From: Ciceribacter thiooxidans
GTDB taxonomy: Bacteria; Pseudomonadota; Alphaproteobacteria; Rhizobiales; Rhizobiaceae
Direction: 5' to 3'
Assembly: GCF_014126615.1 (NCBI RefSeq)
Contig: NZ_CP059897.1
Location: forward strand, 124,001-188,000
DNA: 64,000 bases
The notes under the pieces are model-generated. The model saw only the letters and a list, made by a program, of their open reading frames with translations. It was not told where the DNA came from and made no database searches. The translations under genes were made by a program, and so were the position numbers. Shown one piece after another: positions 52,926 to 61,887 of this stretch (positions are counted from its first letter, which is position 1; each line of letters starts with the position of its first letter).

Positions 52926-53770
52926 CGTGCACCTGCCTTCGTTTCTCTCGCCGCACTCTGCGTGAGGCGATCCAGCACCATCGTTACGACCACGATCGCG
53001 ATCGCAGCGTTGATCGAAGTGGCAATGTCGAGCGTTCGAACGGCACCATAGATCGTCTCGCCAAGTCCGCCGGACCCGACGATGCCAGCGATAACGACCA
53101 TGCCAAAGGCCATCATCAGGCTCTGGTTCACGCCTGCCATGATACTGGGCAAGGCAAAGGGAAGTCGAATTTTCACGAACATCTGCCACCAAGTCATGCC
53201 ACTGGCATGTCCGAGTTCGATGAACACGGGCGGTGTCATGCGGATCCCGAGCGAAGTCAGTCGAATGGCAGGTGGCATGGCGACAATGAAGGTGGCGGCC
53301 AAGGCCGTCGCGGGTCCATATCCCATCAATGCGATTGCAGGCAGAAGGTAGATGTAGGGCGGCAAAGTCTGGATCAAGTCGAGCATCGGCTCCAGGAACC
53401 GATCAAGAGACGTGGCGAACCCCGCGAGGATACCGACGGGAATGCCCACCACCAAAGCGAGAACAGTTGCGGTCGCCACCAGTGCCAGAGTGCTCATCGT
53501 CTCGGGCCATAGGCCCATGATGGCGCACAAGAGGAGACCCAAGGTCGTCAGGATGGCAGCAGGCAGGTTCATCACACGCCACGCCAGCAGTCCGGCGAGA
53601 ACCGCGAGGACGTAGAACGGCGCAAGCTGCAGTACCCAGAGTATGCCGTCGTAAGTACCTTCCAGAATCGCCCGGATCGAGTCGAAGAACCATTCGGCGT
53701 TGTCACCGATCCAGCTCAGGGCATTGTCGGTCCACGTGTCGAATGCGTCAGTGATCGTTTCGATTTCCAT
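52922..53770 (-). CDS. ProW-like ABC transporter permease
   Basis: Starting at ATG 53770 the protein has 282 residues. It shows PMLDLIQTLPPYIYLLPAIA, ELGHASGMTWWQMFVKIRLP and IAGIVGSGGLGETIYG, the same motifs as its partner. Two different permease genes in one ProU-type operon are less common than the single ProW, and they suggest a heterodimer. The acidic N-terminal part (EIETITDAFDTWTD) precedes the first helix. It lies 10 bases after the ATPase gene. Confidence 0.9.
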   Translation of the reverse strand: MEIETITDAFDTWTDNALSWIGDNAEWFFDSIRAILEGTYDGILWVLQLAPFYVLAVLAGLLAWRVMNLPAAILTTLGLLLCAIMGLWPETMSTLALVATATVLALVVGIPVGILAGFATSLDRFLEPMLDLIQTLPPYIYLLPAIALMGYGPATALAATFIVAMPPAIRLTSLGIRMTPPVFIELGHASGMTWWQMFVKIRLPFALPSIMAGVNQSLMMAFGMVVIAGIVGSGGLGETIYGAVRTLDIATSINAAIAIVVVTMVLDRLTQSAARETKAGAR

Positions 53771-53780
53771 GGTCCAGCCC

Positions 53781-54872
53781 TCACACCTCGCCGCAAGCGC
53801 TGTCAGGGGTGCCAGCGACGCCGCGGAGGAGACTTCTTGCCGTGACGATACCCACTGGTTTTCCGTCTTCCACGACAGCAAGGGCGTCTCGCGGAGACTG
53901 CATCGTGAGGTCGATCAGCGACCCGATATCTGCTTCCGGCGAGGCCGTAAGGAGTGATTCGATGTCGACGTCGGGATGAGACTTCGCAAATTCTGCAACG
54001 GGCAGCATGACGGTATGCGCCTTCACCAGGTGAACTCTGGAGATGCCTGCAACGAATTCGGATACGTAGTCGTCAGCGGGGCTGGTCACGATATCTTCTG
54101 CAGTGCCGACCTGCACGATGACGCCGTCTTTCATGATCGCGATGCGATCGCCGATGCGGATCGCCTCCTCGAGATCGTGGGTGATGAATACGGCCGATTT
54201 TCCCAGCGACTTCGTCAACTCACGGAACTCGTCCTGCAACTGCCGCCGGATCAGGGGATCCAGCGCACTAAACGGCTCGTCCATGAGGATGATTTCGGGA
54301 TCCGCAGCAAGTGCACGCGCCAGCCCGACGCGCTGCTGCATGCCGCCGGAGAGTTCCCGCGGCAGTCTCGACGTCCAGTCCGCGAGGCCGACCTTTTCAA
54401 GCGCGGCCTGGGCGATGCTGTTGCGCTTGTCTTTCGGCACACCGCGCACTTCCAGACCGAAGGCTGCGTTTTCCAGAACCGTTCTGTGAGGAAGAAGAGC
54501 CACACTCTGAAAGACCATGCCGATGTTTCGCGCGCGCATCTCACGCAGCTCCGCTGCGTTCAGTTTCGCAACGTCGCGACCTTTGACGGTGATGGTTCCC
54601 ATGCTTGGCTCGATGAGACGGTTAAGCAGGCGGATCAAGGTGGACTTGCCGCTCCCGGAGAGGCCCATGATGCAGAAGATCTCGCCCCGGCGAACCTGCA
54701 AGTTTGCATCCGAAACGCCTACGACGCAGTCGAAGTCCTGGAGTATCTGTCGCTTCGAGAGCCCACGCTCCTCCACGGCCTTGACGGCCTGAGCCGCACG
54801 CCCGCCAAAAATCTTCCAGACGTTCCGGCATTCTACGAGCACTTCGCCCGCATCTTTGGTTGCGTTGATCAT
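53781..54872 (-). CDS. ProV-like ABC transporter ATPase
   Basis: This 363-residue ATPase has the N-terminal EVLVECRNVWKIFGGRA of glycine betaine/proline ATPases. Walker A is GLSGSGKSTLIRL, the signature is LSGGMQQRVGLARAL and Walker B is IILMDEPFSALDP. After residue 260 a CBS-like C-terminal region (PVAEFAKSHPDVDIESLL and AVVEDGKPVGIVTARSLL) would sense ionic strength or ligand, as in OpuA. It powers the two ProW-like permeases. Confidence 0.93.
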   Translation of the reverse strand: MINATKDAGEVLVECRNVWKIFGGRAAQAVKAVEERGLSKRQILQDFDCVVGVSDANLQVRRGEIFCIMGLSGSGKSTLIRLLNRLIEPSMGTITVKGRDVAKLNAAELREMRARNIGMVFQSVALLPHRTVLENAAFGLEVRGVPKDKRNSIAQAALEKVGLADWTSRLPRELSGGMQQRVGLARALAADPEIILMDEPFSALDPLIRRQLQDEFRELTKSLGKSAVFITHDLEEAIRIGDRIAIMKDGVIVQVGTAEDIVTSPADDYVSEFVAGISRVHLVKAHTVMLPVAEFAKSHPDVDIESLLTASPEADIGSLIDLTMQSPRDALAVVEDGKPVGIVTARSLLRGVAGTPDSACGEV

Positions 54873-54923
54873 CGCGTTCCCCTGGGTCCGGCTCTAGCCG
54901 ACCTTCAAAATTCAGGTTTGCGG

Positions 54924-54951
54924 ATGCGGGCCGGAGTGTTCCGGCCCGCAT
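54924..54951 (-). terminator. Strong intercistronic stem-loop after the OpuAC-like gene
   Basis: A 12-base perfect stem (ATGCGGGCCGGA with TCCGGCCCGCAT) closes a GTGT loop just after the binding-protein stop codon. It is the strongest hairpin in the window but has no U-tract. It probably stabilises the binding-protein mRNA. Confidence 0.7.
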
Positions 54952-54960
54952 ACATACGCA

Positions 54961-55812
54961 TTATTCGCTCTTGATGTTGCCCCAGCGCTTCAGCAGGTCG
55001 GCATGGGCTGCAGTCCAATCAGCAACGGCCTCGTCCATGGTCTTGCCATCGTTGACCGCGCCGTTGATCGCAGTGATGTCGGCGAGCGGGACATAGACGC
55101 TGGCGATCACCTCGCGTGCATGCGGATAGGCTTCGGAGAAGCCCTTCTGGCCGATCCAGTAATAGCTCTGCGGCGGCGGGAACACGCCCTTGGGGTCCTG
55201 GAGATACTTGACCGGATATTTCTGAACCATCCACGATGGCTCCCAGACCGTCACAGCGATCCATTCCTTGCGATCATAGGCCGCCTTCAACGCTGCAGTC
55301 ATCGCCGCAGTGCTACCCTCGACGAGCTGGAGCTTGAGGTCGTATTCCTTCACCGCAGTCGACGCATCACGCATCAAACCGGAACCGGGCTCGATGCCGA
55401 CGATCTTGCCGCCGAACTTGTCAGCATTTTCGTTCAACTGTTCCAGCGAATTGATGTCGACGTAAGTCGGCACGGCGATCGCCTGATACAGACCATGGGA
55501 AACCGGCGAGATCTTCTCGAGCTTGTTCTTGTTTTTGTCCCAGTAGTCTTGAGCGACATAGTCGGTCTGGGATGCAAGCATCTGAACGTCGCCCTTGGCG
55601 AGCGCCGCGTAGGCGATGCCCCATTCCGAGAAGGAGACGACGTCGACTGAGTAGCCAGCGTCCTCAAGCACCTTCTTCGTAATGCCAGTGATCGGTGTCA
55701 GGTCCTCCCAGGACATCGTTCCGACCTTGATCGACTTCTCTTCCGCCTGAGCGGAAAACACTGTCATGCCAATCATTGCAGCGGCGCTCAGCGCCCTCCA
55801 CACACCCTTCAT
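54961..55812 (-). CDS. OpuAC/ProX-type substrate-binding protein
   Basis: I choose ATG 55812, 7 bases after AGGAGA, giving 283 residues. The signal peptide (VWRALSAAAMIGMTVFSAQA) is followed by KSIKVGTMSWEDLTPITGI and VAQDYWDKNKNKLEKISP. SWMVQKYPVKYLQDPKGVF and the C-terminal ADWTAAHADLLKRWG are typical of OpuAC. Tyr/Trp-rich binding sites of this family bind betaines by cation-pi contacts. A betainised or N-methylated proline is therefore possible as substrate, besides hydroxyproline. Confidence 0.9.
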   Translation of the reverse strand: MKGVWRALSAAAMIGMTVFSAQAEEKSIKVGTMSWEDLTPITGITKKVLEDAGYSVDVVSFSEWGIAYAALAKGDVQMLASQTDYVAQDYWDKNKNKLEKISPVSHGLYQAIAVPTYVDINSLEQLNENADKFGGKIVGIEPGSGLMRDASTAVKEYDLKLQLVEGSTAAMTAALKAAYDRKEWIAVTVWEPSWMVQKYPVKYLQDPKGVFPPPQSYYWIGQKGFSEAYPHAREVIASVYVPLADITAINGAVNDGKTMDEAVADWTAAHADLLKRWGNIKSE

Positions 55813-55889
55813 CGTCATTCTCCTCATTTAGTTCCCGTTGTTCTGAAGGCTGGTCCAGCGCCTAGCCCCACTTATTGCGCGGCGATGGG

Positions 55890-57233
55890 TCATCCCTCGC
55901 GCCCTGCACGCAATTCCTGCAATCTGATCACCGAGTTGACGCCGAGCCATGCAAGCGGTTCCGGCGGGAGACGCCGGGGCACCTTGTGATCCATGAATTC
56001 CTCAAGTTGCCGAGACCCGGTTCCCGTCGCCAGCTCTGCCGCCAGCATTCCCGCGAGCGTGCTCTTCACTGTACCGAGCCCGTTCTCGCAGCAGGCGGAG
56101 AAGAGCCCCTCCTCAATTTCGCCGAAGGCCGGGACGTGGTTGACGCTGAGACACAGCCGCCCGGACCAACTGTGTTCGAGCGGAATGGTCGCGAGACCCG
56201 GAAAGCGTGCAACAAGCGCCTTCTTATGCGCTTCGGCCATGCGGAGCATCCGCCAGTCGGGCGTCTCCAACTTTGTCTCGTAGGTGTACTTGGTCCTCAG
56301 TGCGATGCGGGACTGGCCACCGCTGGTGATCTTGCGCACCGTTGCTCCCATGGCGTCTGCGGGGAGCAGAGCCCAGCGATCCTGCCCGCAGACTCTCCTG
56401 GCCACATCCTCCGGAATTGCTGCTGTCATCGAGGCGTAAGCGAAGATGTGCATCAGCCGCCCTTGATAGAAGCCGAAGTCAGTGATGTGTCCGTTGACGC
56501 CGAGGATGACCTTCGGTGCGGAAACACGTCCTCGATCGGATGCCGCAACCCAGCTCGCACCCGAACGTGTCAGTGATCGCACAGGGGAGTTCTCGAGGAT
56601 TGTCACGTCTGTCGAGAGGCCGGCGGCGAAGGCCCGGACATAGTCGGCTGGCTGAATGAGTACGGCGCCTGGGGTGTAGATTCCTCCGAGGTAGTAATCC
56701 GTTCCGGTGATTTCCCGGAGCTGCCGCGCGTCGAGATAGGAGTGCTTCTCGCCCGCTGATCGCAAGGATTCACCAAAACTCGCATTCAGTTTCATGCCGC
56801 GCGAAGTGGCCGCCGCATTGATTTTACCTGCGGGATCAAACGTCTCCCGGGTCATCCCGTATTCTTCCGCCGCTTCCGTGGCAAATGCGATGGCAGCACG
56901 GTTCTGCTGCATTTCGATTCGCGTCGCGTCGAGGCCCCCGTTCGAATACTCGCTGGAAGACAGACTGTGCGGCACGTCGATCATGAAGCCCGAATTGCGT
57001 CCGGCGGTGCCCTTTCCCACCTCGCTCGCCTCCAAGATGACAATCCGGTCCTGAGGCCTGATCTGTCGCAGACGCCGGGCCGCCGAAAGTCCCGCATAGC
57101 CTGCTCCGACGATCAGCCAGTCCGCAGTGACGTCTCCTTCCAGGCTCCGGATGGGTAAGAACCGCTTGCTGATCGCCTCCCACCCGGACCTGCCATTTTC
57201 AATGGGGAGACGTTTTACGGGGTGAGTGCTCAT
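55890..57233 (-). CDS. FAD-dependent amino acid oxidase (DAO family)
   Basis: The 447-residue protein has WLIVGAGYAGLSAARRL, the FAD-binding motif preceded by an N-terminal extension. EASEVGKGTAGRNSGFMID is the DAO-type second motif, and GRLCLSVNHVPAFGE with ACCENGLGTVKSTLAG is the FAD-closing region. It resembles gamma-glutamylputrescine or D-hydroxyproline oxidases. In this operon it would oxidise the D-epimer or the demethylated amino acid. It overlaps the ALDH gene by 4 bases. Confidence 0.88.
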   Translation of the reverse strand: MSTHPVKRLPIENGRSGWEAISKRFLPIRSLEGDVTADWLIVGAGYAGLSAARRLRQIRPQDRIVILEASEVGKGTAGRNSGFMIDVPHSLSSSEYSNGGLDATRIEMQQNRAAIAFATEAAEEYGMTRETFDPAGKINAAATSRGMKLNASFGESLRSAGEKHSYLDARQLREITGTDYYLGGIYTPGAVLIQPADYVRAFAAGLSTDVTILENSPVRSLTRSGASWVAASDRGRVSAPKVILGVNGHITDFGFYQGRLMHIFAYASMTAAIPEDVARRVCGQDRWALLPADAMGATVRKITSGGQSRIALRTKYTYETKLETPDWRMLRMAEAHKKALVARFPGLATIPLEHSWSGRLCLSVNHVPAFGEIEEGLFSACCENGLGTVKSTLAGMLAAELATGTGSRQLEEFMDHKVPRRLPPEPLAWLGVNSVIRLQELRAGREG

Positions 57234-58747
57234 CGGATTGTCTCGTCCACCGCGCGGTCAGAAAGATCGATCCAGATGGTCTTCAGTTCGCAGTAGTTGT
57301 CATGCGCGAAGACAGACTTGTCGCGCCCGCCAAAGCCGGACTCCTTGTAGCCGCCGAACGGAGTGCTGGCGTCGCCCTCCCCGAAGCAGTTGACGGTCAC
57401 CACTCCGGCCCGGATCTCCCGTGACAGCCGGATCGCATTCTTCAGGCTGGCGGTGTAAACAGACGCAGTCAGCCCATAGTTTGTGTCATTGGCGAGCGCG
57501 ACGGCTTCGGCAACGGTTTTGAACGTCGTCACGGACAGGATCGGTCCGAATATCTCTTCCCGGAACAGCCTGCTCTGCGGATCAACACCGTCGACTATAG
57601 TGGGCTCGATGTAACGGCCTTCAAGCGTCTGCCCACCATGTGCGACCGCCAGGCTTTCGCTTTTCACGTCCTTAAAGAACGAAGACACCTTGTCGAAGTG
57701 CGCCTTGCTGACCAGCGCGCCGATCCTGTTCTCCGGATCGAGCGGATCGCCTGTCTTCCACTCGCGCATGTATTCGCCGATCCGCTTCAGCAGTTCGTCC
57801 TTTACGCTTTCCTGGACGATGAGCCGCGAGGTTGCCGAGCAATTCTCCCCCATGTTCCAGAAAGCACCGTTCACGACCTGCTCGGCAACAAGGTCGAGGT
57901 CCTCGGCATCGGCCAGGACAACGGCCGGGTTCTTGCCGCCACATTCGAGCACGATGCGCTTTAGGTTGGAGTCTGCCGCATAGCGCAGGAAGCGCCTGCC
58001 GGTCGGAGTCGACCCGGTAAAGGCCACCATGTCGACATCCATGTGCATGCCGATCGGTTCCCCGACCTCCTTGCCGCCGCCCGTCACCACATTGAAGACA
58101 CCGCTCGGAAGGCCCGCCTCGATCGCGAGTTCCGCAACCCGCAGGGTCGTCAGAGAGGTTTCCTCAGCCGGCTTGACGATGACCGAGCAGCCGGAGGCCA
58201 GTGCCGGACCGATCTTCCATGCGAGCATGAGCAGGGGGAAGTTCCACGGCAGGACACAGCCGACGACGCCAACCGGCTCCCGGACCACCATGGTCAGCGC
58301 GTTTGCGCCCACCGGCGCCGTGTTGTCGTAGATCTTGTCAATCAGCTCGGCGTGCCAGCGGATGGTGTGGATGGTATCCGGGATATCGACTGTCTGGCAC
58401 TCGCGGACGGGCTTGCCGCTGTCGAGGCTTTCCATCACCGCAAGTTCGTGGCGGTTGTCTTCCAGAAGGCGCGCCAGACGAAGCAGCACGGCCTTCCGCT
58501 CTGCGGGCGACTGCTGCCGCCAACGGCCATCTTCAAAGGCTTCACGCGCCTTCGAAACGGCGAAATCGACATCGCTTGCGCCGCAGGCTGCGACTTCGGT
58601 CAGCACTTCGCCTGTCGCCGGGTTTGTGGTCTCGAAAACCTTGCCCGAGCTGGCGGGCCTGGACGCGCCGTCGATGAAGGCCCCCGACGGGAACTGAAGG
58701 GTGGCAGCGATTGCCTTGTATTCGGCCGCGGTCAAGGGTTCATGCAT
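57230..58747 (-). CDS. Aldehyde dehydrogenase (PuuC/KGSADH-like)
   Basis: The 505-residue ALDH has [20 protein letters not shown], the coenzyme loop [17 protein letters not shown], the base Glu in [12 protein letters not shown] and the nucleophile in [13 protein letters not shown]. The C-terminal [17 protein letters not shown] matches gamma-glutamyl-aminobutyraldehyde dehydrogenases. It overlaps the DapA-like gene by 8 bases. In a hydroxyproline pathway it would make 2-oxoglutarate from its semialdehyde. Confidence 0.92.
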   Translation of the reverse strand: MHEPLTAAEYKAIAATLQFPSGAFIDGASRPASSGKVFETTNPATGEVLTEVAACGASDVDFAVSKAREAFEDGRWRQQSPAERKAVLLRLARLLEDNRHELAVMESLDSGKPVRECQTVDIPDTIHTIRWHAELIDKIYDNTAPVGANALTMVVREPVGVVGCVLPWNFPLLMLAWKIGPALASGCSVIVKPAEETSLTTLRVAELAIEAGLPSGVFNVVTGGGKEVGEPIGMHMDVDMVAFTGSTPTGRRFLRYAADSNLKRIVLECGGKNPAVVLADAEDLDLVAEQVVNGAFWNMGENCSATSRLIVQESVKDELLKRIGEYMREWKTGDPLDPENRIGALVSKAHFDKVSSFFKDVKSESLAVAHGGQTLEGRYIEPTIVDGVDPQSRLFREEIFGPILSVTTFKTVAEAVALANDTNYGLTASVYTASLKNAIRLSREIRAGVVTVNCFGEGDASTPFGGYKESGFGGRDKSVFAHDNYCELKTIWIDLSDRAVDETIR

Positions 58748-59651
58748 AATTGGCTCCCGAGGTAATCTGGGCGACGGTACGCTTCACGGTAGCGACGACT
58801 GTCTGGAGGGTTCGCTTTTCTTCGGAGGTGAGGCCGCGCAGTGGGGCACGGACAGGACCAGCCTTGAGGCCGATGATCTCGCAGCCATGCTTGATCGACT
58901 GAACGAACTTGCCCGTCTCCAGGAAGTCCATCAGCGGCAGCATGGCCGACATGATGGCCCTTCCCTTGTCAAAGTTCTTCTCGAGGACGCAGGCCTCGTA
59001 GAGGGCGACATGCTCACGCGGCAGGAAGTTCGAGCCGGCACAAACCCAGCTACGCGCTCCCCATGCGAAGAACTCAAGAGCCTGATCGTCCCATCCGCAG
59101 GAGAGTGCGATGTGGGGGTACTTCCGCGCCAAGAGGTGAAGGTTCGAGGTTTCGCCCGAACTCTCCTTGATTGCCTTCACATTCTTCGACTTGCCGACCC
59201 GGGCGAAGAATTCGTCGCCCATCATGACGCCCATTCGGGCCGGATAGTTGTAAAGCATGATGGGAAGGTTCGCCGCGCGATCCACCGTCAGCGCATGGAC
59301 GGCGTTCTCCTTCTCCGTCGGCAAGGCATAAGGCGGAGACGTCACGAGGATCGCGTCGGCATCGATTTCCCGGGCTGCTGCCGCATACATGACCGAATCT
59401 TCGGTCCGCGTTGCTCCGGTTCCGATGATCAGTGGAAGGCGGGAGCCGAGCACCTGCCTGGCATAGGCTGCGAGATCCAGACGCTCCTGCGGCGACTGCG
59501 CGTAGTATTCTCCCGTGGACCCTCCAATGATGATCCCGTGGACTTTCGCCTCCACCAGCGACTCGAGAACCTCCGCGAAGGCGGGGCGATCGATTTCGCC
59601 GTCAGGCGTCAGGGGCGTGATGGCAGGCGTGTAGATACCTTCGAACTTCAA
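58740..59651 (-). CDS. DapA-family lyase/deaminase
   Basis: This 303-residue enzyme resembles the gene at 44488: GGSTGEYYAQSPQERLDLAA, YNYPARMGVMM and the Schiff-base Lys in AIKESSGETSNL. The repeated pattern of DapA-like, ALDH and FAD oxidase genes in both operons points to the 1-pyrroline-4-hydroxy-2-carboxylate deaminase branch. The start overlaps the broken regulator gene by 4 bases, so the operon is led by its own regulator. Confidence 0.9.
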   Translation of the reverse strand: MKFEGIYTPAITPLTPDGEIDRPAFAEVLESLVEAKVHGIIIGGSTGEYYAQSPQERLDLAAYARQVLGSRLPLIIGTGATRTEDSVMYAAAAREIDADAILVTSPPYALPTEKENAVHALTVDRAANLPIMLYNYPARMGVMMGDEFFARVGKSKNVKAIKESSGETSNLHLLARKYPHIALSCGWDDQALEFFAWGARSWVCAGSNFLPREHVALYEACVLEKNFDKGRAIMSAMLPLMDFLETGKFVQSIKHGCEIIGLKAGPVRAPLRGLTSEEKRTLQTVVATVKRTVAQITSGANYA

Positions 59652-60357
59652 GACGCTTTCTCCATGAACACGGCTGAACCTTCGTTGCCGAAGTCGGCCT
59701 CGATTGCATTTGCCGCCACGAACATTCCCAAGTTCCCGCGGGACAGCTCCCAGTGCGCGAACACCAGCTCGACGACGGCGTCTTCTCGATGAGAGGCAAT
59801 CGCCTCAATGAATGCGTCGTGATGCTCAACGGCTGTAATCAGTCGAGTTCGCATTTCGTCGTCGCGGGGCGGAAGAACGTGTATCCGACCCGGGCGTGGT
59901 CGATGAGCAGGCGCTTGAGGCTGGGGAGCAGGTATGTGTTCGCCGACATCTCGCCGATGATTTCGTGAAAGCGGTTGTTCTCCAGAACCAGTGCGAGCGG
60001 ATCATCCTCGAGATGAGCTTGCCGAAAGCGCTCCTGCGTTTCGCGCAGATCAGCGAGTTGCCGAGGCTTGAAGTTCTGGACTGCCAGTCTGCCAATGGCC
60101 GAGTAGACCATCGGCGCCACGAGGTAAAAGTGGCGCAGAGCATGGTGATTCATAGGCGCGACGCGCGCACCGCGATTGGCGCGAATGTCGACATACCCCT
60201 CCCCCTCAAGACGCCGGAAGACTTCGCGAACCGGTGTACGGGAGAGGCCGAATTGTTCACTCAGGCTCGCTTCGTCGAGCACATCGTCGGGCTCAAGTTC
60301 GAGCGTCAAAATCTGGCGCTTGAGCTCCTCGTAGAGCCCGTGTTTGCTGCCATTCAT
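59648..60357 (-). pseudogene. GntR-FCD regulator gene with a one-base frameshift
   Basis: The start is ATG 60357, after a GGGAGG site. The frame encodes the GntR winged helix (YEELKRQILTLELEPDD, GLSRTPVREVFRRLEGEG) and most of the FCD domain up to TFFRPATT. Similarity then moves to another frame (MRTRLITAVEHHDAFIEAI to AVFMEKAS). The break is in a run of four G (59866-59869, plus strand). One more base would give FFRPRDDEMRTRL, matching FFRPRNEDMQERL of the paralogue at 60723. As it stands the regulator lacks its last helices. A sequencing error is possible. Confidence 0.85.
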
Positions 60358-60722
60358 CCGAGCCTCCCGAGTGAATTTCCCCTTCGAGAAAAAGCTCTCA
60401 CGAGACCCGTCACGAGTCAATAGAATTGTATACGCAGATTACACAAATAGTATTTCGAGAAAACTCAATCTCAGGATCCCTAGACAGGAAATCTAAAAGA
60501 GCAATATTTTCCATCACTTGCGAACGACGGCCCATCAGGTAGATTGGCCGGAGCCCGGGCGCAGAATCGGAGTTCTGGCACTGGACTGCGCCCACCGAGA
60601 AGCCGAGCGCGCCTCTTCAGCCGCCCGACTTCAGGGAGTAATTTAGGAAGATCGATTGTCGAACGCGGATGCGCGGAGAAGCCACTAAGACTGTGGAGCT
60701 GCCTCAGGCAAGAAGTCCGCCT
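60358..60722. other. Intergenic region between two GntR paralogues
   Basis: No gene is supported in these 365 bases. TTGTATAC at 60426-60433, followed by ACACAA, resembles half of a GntR-FCD site and lies upstream of the broken regulator. The 60430-60520 stretch is A/T-rich compared with its surroundings and probably contains the operon promoter. Confidence 0.45.
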
Positions 60723-61379
60723 TCAGCTCCCGGGGGCCACAAAGAGCTCCATGTTGGCTCTTGAAAGTTCCCAATGATCGAATACCAGCTTCACAAAACG
60801 GTCTTCGTCGTGCTCGCGTATCGCCTCTATGAATGCATCATGATGCTCTACCGCCAGGCGCAACCGCTCCTGCATGTCCTCGTTTCGGGGACGGAAGAAG
60901 GTTTTGCCAATCCGTGCGTGATCGATCAGCAGACGACGAAGACTAGGCTGCAGATAAGGATTGCCGGACATCTCGCCGATGATTTCGTGGAATCTGTTAT
61001 TCTCGATGACCATCGCTGTCGCGTCGCCACTCTGGCTGGCGGCTCGGAATCGCTCCTGGGTCGCGCAAAGCTCATCCAGTTGCTTCGGCCGAAAATTCTG
61101 TACAGCCAGTCGCCCAATCGCCGCATAGACGAGCGGAGCGACCATGAAAAACTGCCTGAGACTTTCGTGGCTCATCGGGCTCACGCGCGCCCCGCGATTG
61201 GCGCGGATGTCTATATACCCTTCGCCCTCGAGCGTGCGGAAAATCTCCCGAACCGGCGTCCGCGACAATCCGTACTGCTCGCTCAGGCTGGCCTCATCCA
61301 GATCCTGATCCGGATCCAGCTCCATCGTCAGAATCTGTCGTTTGAGATCTTCGTACAGACCGCTCTTTCCACCCTTCAA
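60723..61379 (-). CDS. GntR-FCD regulator, intact paralogue
   Basis: I choose TTG 61379, 7 bases after a GGAG, giving 218 residues. This start aligns the opening KGGKSGLYEDL with NGSKHGLYEEL of the paralogue. An ATG at 61424 has no ribosome site. The winged helix carries YGLSRTPVREIFRTLEGEG, and the FCD domain has ENNRFHEIIGEMSGN and LAVEHHDAFIEAIREHD with the metal-binding His residues. About two thirds of positions match the broken paralogue by eye. It may be the active regulator of the operon downstream, having replaced the frameshifted copy. Confidence 0.85.
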   Translation of the reverse strand: MKGGKSGLYEDLKRQILTMELDPDQDLDEASLSEQYGLSRTPVREIFRTLEGEGYIDIRANRGARVSPMSHESLRQFFMVAPLVYAAIGRLAVQNFRPKQLDELCATQERFRAASQSGDATAMVIENNRFHEIIGEMSGNPYLQPSLRRLLIDHARIGKTFFRPRNEDMQERLRLAVEHHDAFIEAIREHDEDRFVKLVFDHWELSRANMELFVAPGS

Positions 61380-61449
61380 ACCCGAAGCTCCAGTCCAGAG
61401 AACCATCAAGGTAGCTCGTGGCATGAGGACAAAGGGCTGTCAAATCGGC

Positions 61450-61466
61450 GTGTATGGAAAGTACAC
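61450..61466. promoter_or_regulatory. Inverted repeat upstream of the GntR paralogue
   Basis: GTGTATGGAAAGTACAC is an inverted repeat with 5 of 6 pairs and a 5-base centre, 71 bases upstream of the chosen start. The TGTA-N7-TACA layout fits GntR-type operators and suggests autoregulation. Confidence 0.45.
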
Positions 61467-61491
61467 AGGCTTCGGACCGGAACATCAATGA

Positions 61492-61710
61492 GTCTCGCCC
61501 ACGGCGGCACGACCGAAAGCCAAGCGTGTCATAGAGGAACAATCGAGAACATCACATGAGGAGGTCGACAGAAAACTCGAAGCCCACCTCAGCCGTGATG
61601 AATATCTGCAGATGCTGGAAGCGTTGCTCGCCGCCGACGCGTATCCGGACGCACAATCGGGAATGCGGTATCCAACCCGCGCATCAGAGCTTGATCACCG
61701 ACATCCTTGA
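61492..61710 (+). pseudogene. Orphan C-terminal coding remnant, family unknown
   Basis: A 72-residue frame without a start codon runs to a TGA at 61708-61710. Its sequence looks like real protein (HLSRDEYLQMLEALLAAD, then DAQSGMRYPTRASEL) but has no N-terminus. It follows an in-frame stop with no ribosome site. It is probably the 3' relic of a lost gene. No family is recognised. Confidence 0.3.
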
Positions 61711-61887
61711 GTTCCGCCTCCACCCATACGCGATCATCACCATGAATAGTCGTTCGTCAAAACGAGCGGTTGCACACGCCCAGAGCATTGACAACGGACG
61801 TCAGAGCGGTGTTCCACCGCCACCTTAAGTATGATGGCCATGTTCCCAAACGGTCTACGGGCGTGTCTCTCTTCGCTGCGATAAACT

